A DNA stretch of 64,000 nucleotides, taken from NCBI RefSeq assembly GCF_037893015.1, contig NC_133658.1, forward strand, positions 170,928,659-170,992,658, read 5' to 3'. The number at the start of each line of letters is the position of its first letter. Positions within the stretch are counted from its first letter, which is position 1. Made by a program: the position numbers and the translations under genes. The notes beneath the pieces were generated by a model, which was not told the DNA's origin, did not search any database, and was given only the letters and a program-made list of their open reading frames with translations. Origin of the DNA: Macrotis lagotis (lineage: Eukaryota > Chordata > Mammalia > Peramelemorphia > Peramelidae). Below are positions 59,671-64,000 of this stretch, in pieces.

Positions 59671-62387
59671 CTAAAATACAAGGAACAAACTTAAATAACA
59701 CCCAGAAGAACATTTGACTCTTATCTATTTAACATTAAGTGTCACTAAGATCCATTTCAGACTTCCAAATTTCTAAGTGCAAATTAAGATAGTGTTTTAA
59801 TTCACCAAACTACAAATATACAGGATATTTTTAAATAAACACATATACATCTTGTGTTTTAACAAACACAACTATACTTATTTTAACAAAACTTTTTTTC
59901 ATAATTTTTATTAATTGAAGATAAAGAATAAGACTAGCTAGGATTTTTTTAAAAATCAGGGCAAAGCAGAATAAGAACAAACAGCAAGCATACTGCTCTA
60001 ACTATAGGAACAACTGAGTGCCAACAATTCAGTTATGAATTCTCACTTATTACTGAACAAAATTGAGGTAAAATATTTTTATTTATTGCAAGAATCAAGT
60101 ATAATAAAACCTCCTTGAAGTGAAATTGTTGAAAAAAAATATAAAAAATTATCTAAGAAATAAAGGATACCAGGGCAGCTAGGTGGTGCAGTGAATAGAG
60201 CACTGGCCCCAGAGTCAGGAGGACCTGAGTTCAAAATCTGACCTCAGACACTTAATGATTATCTAGCAGTGACTCTGGGCAAGTCACTTAACCCCACTGC
60301 CTTGCAAAAACAAAAAAATAAAGGATACCAAAACTAACATCCCCACCCCCCAAAAGGGGAAAAGAACACCCTATAAAACTCATTACTGGTAATCATTTTG
60401 TTGTTGATTAAATGTAGAGAAAATGACAACATTTACAAGTTGAAAACTGTCCATATGTAATCAAACAAATATTTATTCAGCACCTACTACTTGCCAAGCA
60501 CTCTGCTAGGCATTGGGGACATAACTATTCCTTTATTCTCTTTCTCTTTTTTTTTGCAAGGCAATAGATTCAGTGACTTGGCCAAGATCACACAGCTAGT
60601 AAATATCAAGTGTCTGAGGTCACATTCTCTTTCAGACTCCAGGATCCACCTTCTATTCACTGAGCCATATAGCTGCTCTTAACTATTTGTACTCTCAAGC
60701 AGCTTTCATTCTAAGAGAAGATACTTGGTATGTATATATTATGTATTAATACATACTTGTTTAATGTGTTCTCTAGAGACATAAATATATGTACATATAA
60801 CAAGTTTCAATTATATATATAAAATAAATACATGGGGCAGCTGATATTAATCAGCAATGAAGTTTTTCCTGTGACCTGAAAACAAGCTCCTTTTGTGTTC
60901 TCCATCTGAAAAATTTAAGATTCTAATAGACTTTATAGATATCTTGATATTAAAAATCCCTGGGGGTGGCTAGGTGGTGCAGTGGATAGAGGGCTGGCCC
61001 TGGAATCAGGAGGACCTGAATTCAAATCCAGCCTCAGACACTTAATAATTACCTAGCTGTGTGGCTTTGGGGAAGCCACTTAACCCCATTGCCTTGCAAA
61101 AACCTAAAAACAAATAAAATAAATACCAATGGTTCAAATAAAGAGTAGTTTGAGAAGAACACTAGTTCTGAAAAATTAGTAAAATGAGAATAGGTGGTTA
61201 GTAAGCATTCCTTCAGTCATTTATTCATCAAACCTATCTTGAAAATTTAGTCTCACTTAACCCCATTGTCTTGCAAAAACAAAATAAAAGGAAAATTACT
61301 GACTCTTCAAGTTACTCCATACACACACACAAAAGAACTCCCTTAAGGCAAAGCTTAGTTTCCATTGTCTTTGCATCTTCAATGACTTGCGTTATAGTTC
61401 CTTCCCTATAAATTGCTGAGCAAACTTTCAATGTATTGGGATTTCCTAGTCCTATCCCTAGATGCTGCAGGAAAATTTTTAAAAGACTGATCTAGGAGCT
61501 TTAGATACATTCAATTTTATTAAAATTGAACAGTTTTGAGAGTGTGCCATTTGAGGGGCGGCTAGGTGGTGCAGTGGACAAAGCACCGGCCCTGGAGTCA
61601 GGAGGACCTGAGTTGAAATCCGGTCTCAGACACTTAATAATGACCTAGCTGTGTGACCCTGGGCAAGCCACTGAACCCATTGCCTTGCAAAAAACCTAGA
61701 AAAAGAAAAAAAAGAGAATGTGCCATTTGAGTATTTACCCAAGCAACTAGTGGCGTCTAATCTAGAAGTGCAGGGGGAGAAATCTTAGGCCTGCTCACAG
61801 GTAGGGAGCATGCAAGCCTTCTTTTCGGCGAGCAGCGGAGAGGCCCGGCCCCGGGCCGGAGCGCCAGGCCAGCGGAGCCTCACACCCCGAGGGGCAGGCC
61901 CTGCCGGGCCCGGGCCCAGGCCTCTCCCCCAGGGGCAGCCCGCCCTGCCGGAGCGCCCAGGCGCGAACACGTGCGACGAGCCTCCCGGGGAGGCCGCGTT
62001 TGGGGTCTTACCGGCCCATGCTTCGCCCCGAAGCCGCGGCGCGGCGAGGCCGGGACTCGGCCCATCCTGAAGCTGGGCGGGAGGCGTCGGCCGGCAGAGC
62101 GACAGCGAGGATGGCGGCGGCTGGGCTCGGGGGGCCGGAGCGGGAGCGGAAAGGCGGCGGGAGCGCGGGAAGCGCGCGAAGAGGAAAAGGAAGTGGAGGC
62201 GGGGCCCGGGGCGCGCAGCCGCACTCGGCCGCGGCCGGAGGGGCCCGGCCTCTCGCAGGGCCGGGGGGGAGGGGCGTCACGTGGTACTGACCTGTTGGTC
62301 CTGCTTCTGCCGAAGGTGCACGCCGACAACCGTGCCCGCCGTGAGCACCACAGAGAGGCCCAGCACCGCCTTGGAGCTCCTCGACAT
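59521..62387 (-). CDS. PET117: PET117, cytochrome c oxidase assembly factor (two exons)
   Basis: Coding sequence is complement(join(59521..59670, 62292..62387)): 32 + 49 codons and a TGA, 81 aa in total, the length I remember for human PET117. The protein starts MSRSSKAVLGLSVVLTAG, has one hydrophobic stretch at about residues 7-25, then a charged helical half with RKKEN, EEQIILTE and LEAERKKM, ending LLAKGSQKT. Known role: a small mitochondrial inner-membrane-associated protein needed to assemble cytochrome c oxidase (complex IV); in yeast it works with the haem A synthase Cox15. The intron is phase 0 with donor CAG|GTCAGT and acceptor TTTTAG|AGG. The ATG at 62387-62385 was chosen because the family begins there; an in-frame extension upstream is only GC-rich sequence. 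KAT14 follows on the same strand 318 bp after the stop. No damage seen. Confidence 0.96.
59671..60169. other. PET117 intron 1, part next to exon 2
   Basis: AT-rich unique sequence. PET117 intron 1 spans 59671-62291. Confidence 0.45.
60170..60322 (+). mobile_element. WSINE1-type SINE
   Basis: AGGGCAGCTAGGTGGTGCAG, GTTCAAAATCTGACCTCAGA, A tail. AAATAAAGGATACCA flanks both ends (60158 and 60315) as a target-site duplication. Confidence 0.94.
60455..60725 (-). mobile_element. L2 3' end split by a SINE
   Basis: CAAATATTTATTCAGCACCT, AAGCACTCTGCTAGGCATTG, GGGACATAAC, then after the SINE TACTCTCAAGCAGCTTTCAT. TAACTATT borders the insert on both sides. Confidence 0.75.
60545..60683 (-). mobile_element. 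SINE nested in the L2 at 60455-60725
   Basis: TTTTTTTTTGCAAGGCAATA, CACACAGCTAGTAAATATCA, TGAGCCATATAGCTGC; diverged, sense to the genes. Confidence 0.82.
60832..61113 (+). mobile_element. Chimeric SINE retrocopy with non-SINE leader and target-site duplication
   Basis: Starts TGGGGCAGCTG (SINE-head-like), switches to TATTAATCAGCAATGAAG and the leader shared with 36158, then a full WSINE1-type body from 60963 and an A-rich tail. ATAAAATAAATAC occurs at 60819-60831 and 61114-61126 as a 13-bp duplication. Confidence 0.85.
61245..61290 (+). mobile_element. SINE 3' fragment
   Basis: TCTCACTTAACCCCATTGTC, TTGCAAAAACAAAAT; tail end only. Confidence 0.65.
61556..61713 (+). mobile_element. WSINE1-type SINE at the edge of the promoter island
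   Basis: GGGCGGCTAGGTGGTGCAGT to an A-rich tail. Flanked by GAGAGTGTGCCATTTGAG (61538-61555) and GAGAATGTGCCATTTGAG (61714-61731), a target-site duplication with one difference. About 90 bp before the CpG island begins. Confidence 0.95.
62012..62290 (-). other. KAT14: Predicted non-coding leader exon of KAT14 (5' end approximate)
   Basis: On the minus strand GGGCCG|GTAAGACCC is a near-consensus donor (exon edge 62012) placed 280 bp downstream of the PET117 exon 1 donor, in the same island. KAT14 needs an upstream exon because only a short leader precedes its ATG and PET117 ends 318 bp away. The start site is not visible; 62290 is simply the limit set by PET117 exon 1. A short upstream ORF (MGRVPASPRRG...) begins in this exon and stops soon after the best candidate acceptor at 59266. 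Transcript data would settle it. Confidence 0.5.
62111..62118 (+). promoter_or_regulatory. YY1-type motif in the island
   Basis: ATGGCGGC on the plus strand (GCCGCCAT on the gene strand), the core of the YY1 site often found just downstream of mammalian start sites. It lies about 100 bp upstream of the predicted KAT14 leader donor, so it would fall within or at the start of the leader exon. Motif match only. Confidence 0.45.
62292..62387 (-). CDS. PET117: PET117 coding exon 1
   Basis: Encodes residues 1-32 (MSRSSK...QKQDQQ) inside the CpG island. The exon ends on CAA CAG followed by the donor GTCAGTACC, phase 0. The start has G at -3 and T at +4, a moderate Kozak context. It includes the whole predicted membrane-anchor or targeting segment. 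Confidence 0.96.
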
Positions 62388-62623
62388 CCCTCCCGGGCAG
62401 CGGGCCGCCGACGGGCAGCGAAGGCAGCCGTTTCCCGCGACGGCGAAGCGCCAGTGGAGCAGAAGGCGGGGAGCGGGGCCGCGGCCACGAGCATGCTCGA
62501 CGGTGGCGAGCCCCTTCCTACGTGCGCGCGCCCGGGCCTCCTTCAGGCGCAACGCCTCGACCGCCGAGTTCCCCGCGCTCCACCCATTCCAGGCGCGAGC
62601 AGTGGCGAGCCGAGAAATCGAGC

Positions 62624-62633
62624 GCGCCTGCGC
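62624..62633. promoter_or_regulatory. NRF1-like site upstream of PET117
   Basis: GCGCCTGCGC, one base from the palindromic NRF1 core GCGCATGCGC, about 237 bp upstream of the PET117 ATG. NRF1 is a common activator of nuclear genes for mitochondrial proteins, which suits PET117. Inference from the motif only. Confidence 0.4.
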
Positions 62634-62827
62634 TCTGCGCTCCGGGGGTAGCGCGGTGCCTTCCGATCGCCCCCGGCCACGTGGTTGCCGGGAATGCTGT
62701 GGCTCCTTATTTTTCAGGACCCGGGCTTTCTAAACCCCTCCAGCGGGAAACGGGGGAAATGGACTCCTGATATTCAATGGGGACCCTTCTCTAAATTGGG
62801 GCTTTGGAAATTGTATAAATATTTAAA

Positions 62828-63067
62828 ATTCTAGTTTTTTTAAGCCATGCATAAAGCTTACAACCTTAGTGGGCAGCAGATTAAGCAAAGGGCCTCAGAG
62901 AGCTTCCTTCTAGGTTTTTTTGGTTGTTTTTTAGTTTTCACAAGGCAATGGGGTGAAGTGGCTTGGCCAAGGCCACACAGCTAGGTCATTATTAAGTGTC
63001 TGAGACCGGATTTGAACCCAGGGACTCCTGACTCCAGGGCCGGTGCCCTCATTCTAGTTTTTTTAAG
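62828..63067. repeat. 17-bp exact direct repeat flanking a SINE-containing segment
   Basis: ATTCTAGTTTTTTTAAG at 62828-62844 and 63051-63067. The right copy abuts the SINE 5' end; the left copy is 70 bp beyond its tail. Confidence 0.75.
62915..63050 (-). mobile_element. WSINE1-type SINE, head truncated
   Basis: TTTTTTAGTTTTCACAAGGC, inverted body, ends CCAGGGCCGGTGCCC without the A-box half. Confidence 0.9.
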
Positions 63068-63900
63068 GCACATAATAAAGATCGTTTCTCAATGGGGGGT
63101 GAGAAGAGGTGGGCGGAAAGGAATCTAGCTAGGCCAATGTATGATATTTGACATTTAATCTCAGATAGGGAGGTCTAATTTAGATTATCTTGGGGTGGGT
63201 GTTCTAGGTTTTCTTCTGGGAGACCCTGAAACATTCACTTTTCTCCCTTTTTCTTATTTGCCATTGGCTGAGGCTCCTCCATTCCACTTCAATAAGCGAC
63301 TGAATTTTTACAATGTTTTATTAAGTACTTAACTGTGCTAAGCATTGTGCTTAACATGGAGAGTGTAAAAAACTGCAGCTAAAAACGCTGTTTTTAGTAT
63401 GATTCTAGGGATAAGGAAGCTGAGGTCCAAAGAGGGTGCTACTGCCCCAGATCAAGAGAGCAGATTTGAACAGAAGTCTTCTTAACCCAAAGCCAGGATA
63501 AAGTAGAGCCAGATTCTGTGTAAATGCTCTGCCTCAGAAGACAGCATGGTTCTGATTCTATTTCCTTCTTCACCACTTTCACCAGCTCAGTCCTTGGGCA
63601 GGGACTGCTTCTGGGAGGTGAAGGCTCTCTCCACAGCTGGAATAGGGGGCCTAGATTCCTTTCCTCCTACCTCCTCTCACCCCCATTGAGAAAGCAAAAA
63701 AATTATGAATAACAAGCATGTATTGTCAAGTAAAACAAATCCCCACTTTAGATAAATGGATTTAGACTTAGGATGGTGGGAATTGTTTCTTAAAGTCTAA
63801 ACTTCCTGACCCAGAATATGTGTGTGTGCATGTGTGTGTACAGAGAAAAAGAGAGATGTCTCTATATAATACATATATATATATTATATATTATATATAG
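63068..63900. other. Upstream intergenic sequence with old repeats
   Basis: 63290-63370 is an inverted L2 3' end (TTATTAAGTACTTAACTGTG). 63395-63510 is a MIR remnant (AAGGAAGCTGAGGTCCAAAG). 63815-63900 is TG then TA microsatellite. No exon of a further gene recognised. Confidence 0.5.
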
Positions 63901-63904
63901 TTGT

Positions 63905-64000
63905 CAATTGTATAATTTGATCTAGTTCTGCTCATTTCATTTTTATCCATTTTATAAGTCTTCCCAGGTTTCTCTGACATCATCTCTTTCCTCATTTCTT
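63905..64000 (-). mobile_element. L1 fragment running off the window
   Basis: TAGTTCTGCTCATTTCATTT, TTATAAGTCTTCCCAGGTTT and CTCTGACATCATCTCTTTCC match the inverted L1 3' UTR. Confidence 0.6.

Larger units (their letters stand above)
61800..62720 (-). promoter_or_regulatory. CpG-island promoter shared by PET117 and KAT14
   Basis: The only clearly CpG-dense stretch in the window; the sequence changes abruptly from AT-rich repeat DNA at about 61790 and back again at about 62720. It contains PET117 exon 1 and the predicted KAT14 leader exon. Visible candidate sites are CACGTG E-boxes at 61968-61973, 62278-62283 and 62678-62683, an ATGGCGGC YY1-type core at 62111-62118, a GGAAGTG ETS-type site at 62189-62195 and an NRF1-like palindrome at 62624-62633. 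There is no TATA box near the starts, as expected for a housekeeping island. Site calls are motif matches only. Confidence 0.9.

Noticed and set aside
1-61713. tRNA genes, suggested by many A-box and B-box pairs
   Set aside because: All pairs examined are heads of SINEs with the same body and tail; none folds as a tRNA with an acceptor stem.
61880-62494. Minus-strand 204-codon open frame across PET117 exon 1 in another frame
   Set aside because: Wrong frame for PET117 and compositional. Only its 3' part is used here, as the predicted KAT14 leader.
61971-62651. Long plus-strand open frame of 226 codons in the CpG island, and a shorter one beginning MAAAGLGGPERERKGGG at 62111
   Set aside because: GC-rich DNA has few stops. 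The frames are Arg/Gly/Ala/Pro-rich, overlap PET117 exon 1 on the other strand and match no protein I know. The ATG at 62111 coincides with a YY1-type motif.
1-64000. CRISPR arrays, operons, phage or endogenous retroviral elements
   Set aside because: The window is intron-rich vertebrate DNA. The regular repeats are SINEs, LINEs and microsatellites, and no LTR pair, gag/pol/env pattern or spaced short-repeat array was recognised.

Overview
The window is marsupial nuclear DNA, most likely from an Australian marsupial and plausibly a dasyurid (devil, dunnart or antechinus type). The main evidence is about forty copies of one tRNA-derived SINE. It has an A box like TGGCGCAGTGG, a B box like GGTTCAAATCC, a body reading TAATAATTACCTAGCTGTG and a tail TTGCCTTGCAAAAA. 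I recognise this type as the Australian WSINE1 group; the family name is from memory and was not searched. The rest of the background is marsupial L1 3' ends, antisense L2 fragments, MIR/THER-type CORE-SINEs and a SINE with a separate GA..CATGACATCACC-type tail. I recognised no retroviral or Polinton-like element.

Two protein-coding genes are present, both on the minus strand and both apparently intact. PET117 (cytochrome c oxidase assembly factor, 81 aa) has two exons, at 62292-62387 and 59521-59670. KAT14 (lysine acetyltransferase 14, also called CSRP2BP or ATAC2, a subunit of the ATAC histone acetyltransferase complex) has ten coding exons from 59202 down to 26636. Joined by hand they give 782 codons with every intron phase agreeing, which is the length I remember for the human protein. 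The same pair sits side by side in the same orientation on human 20p11.

The two genes are interleaved. One CpG island (about 61800-62720) holds PET117 exon 1 and, just downstream inside PET117 intron 1, a strong splice donor at 62011/62012 that fits a non-coding KAT14 leader exon. PET117 exon 2 and its AATAAA (59378-59383) would then lie inside the first intron of KAT14, whose start codon is 318 bp after the PET117 stop.

Layout: 1-26 kb is repeat-rich intergenic sequence downstream of KAT14, with no coding exon that I recognise. 23.5-26.6 kb probably includes the KAT14 3' UTR. 26.6-59.2 kb is the KAT14 coding body, 59.2-62.4 kb the PET117/KAT14 promoter region, and 62.7-64 kb upstream intergenic DNA with old repeats. 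I found no new enzymatic or defence system. The less ordinary signals are structural: the interleaved gene pair, two retroposed SINEs sharing the same 110-bp non-SINE leader, short templated copies (37 bp direct, 49 bp inverted), a perfect 141-bp tandem duplication, a 225-bp segment copied into an L2, and a strong antisense bias of SINEs within KAT14.
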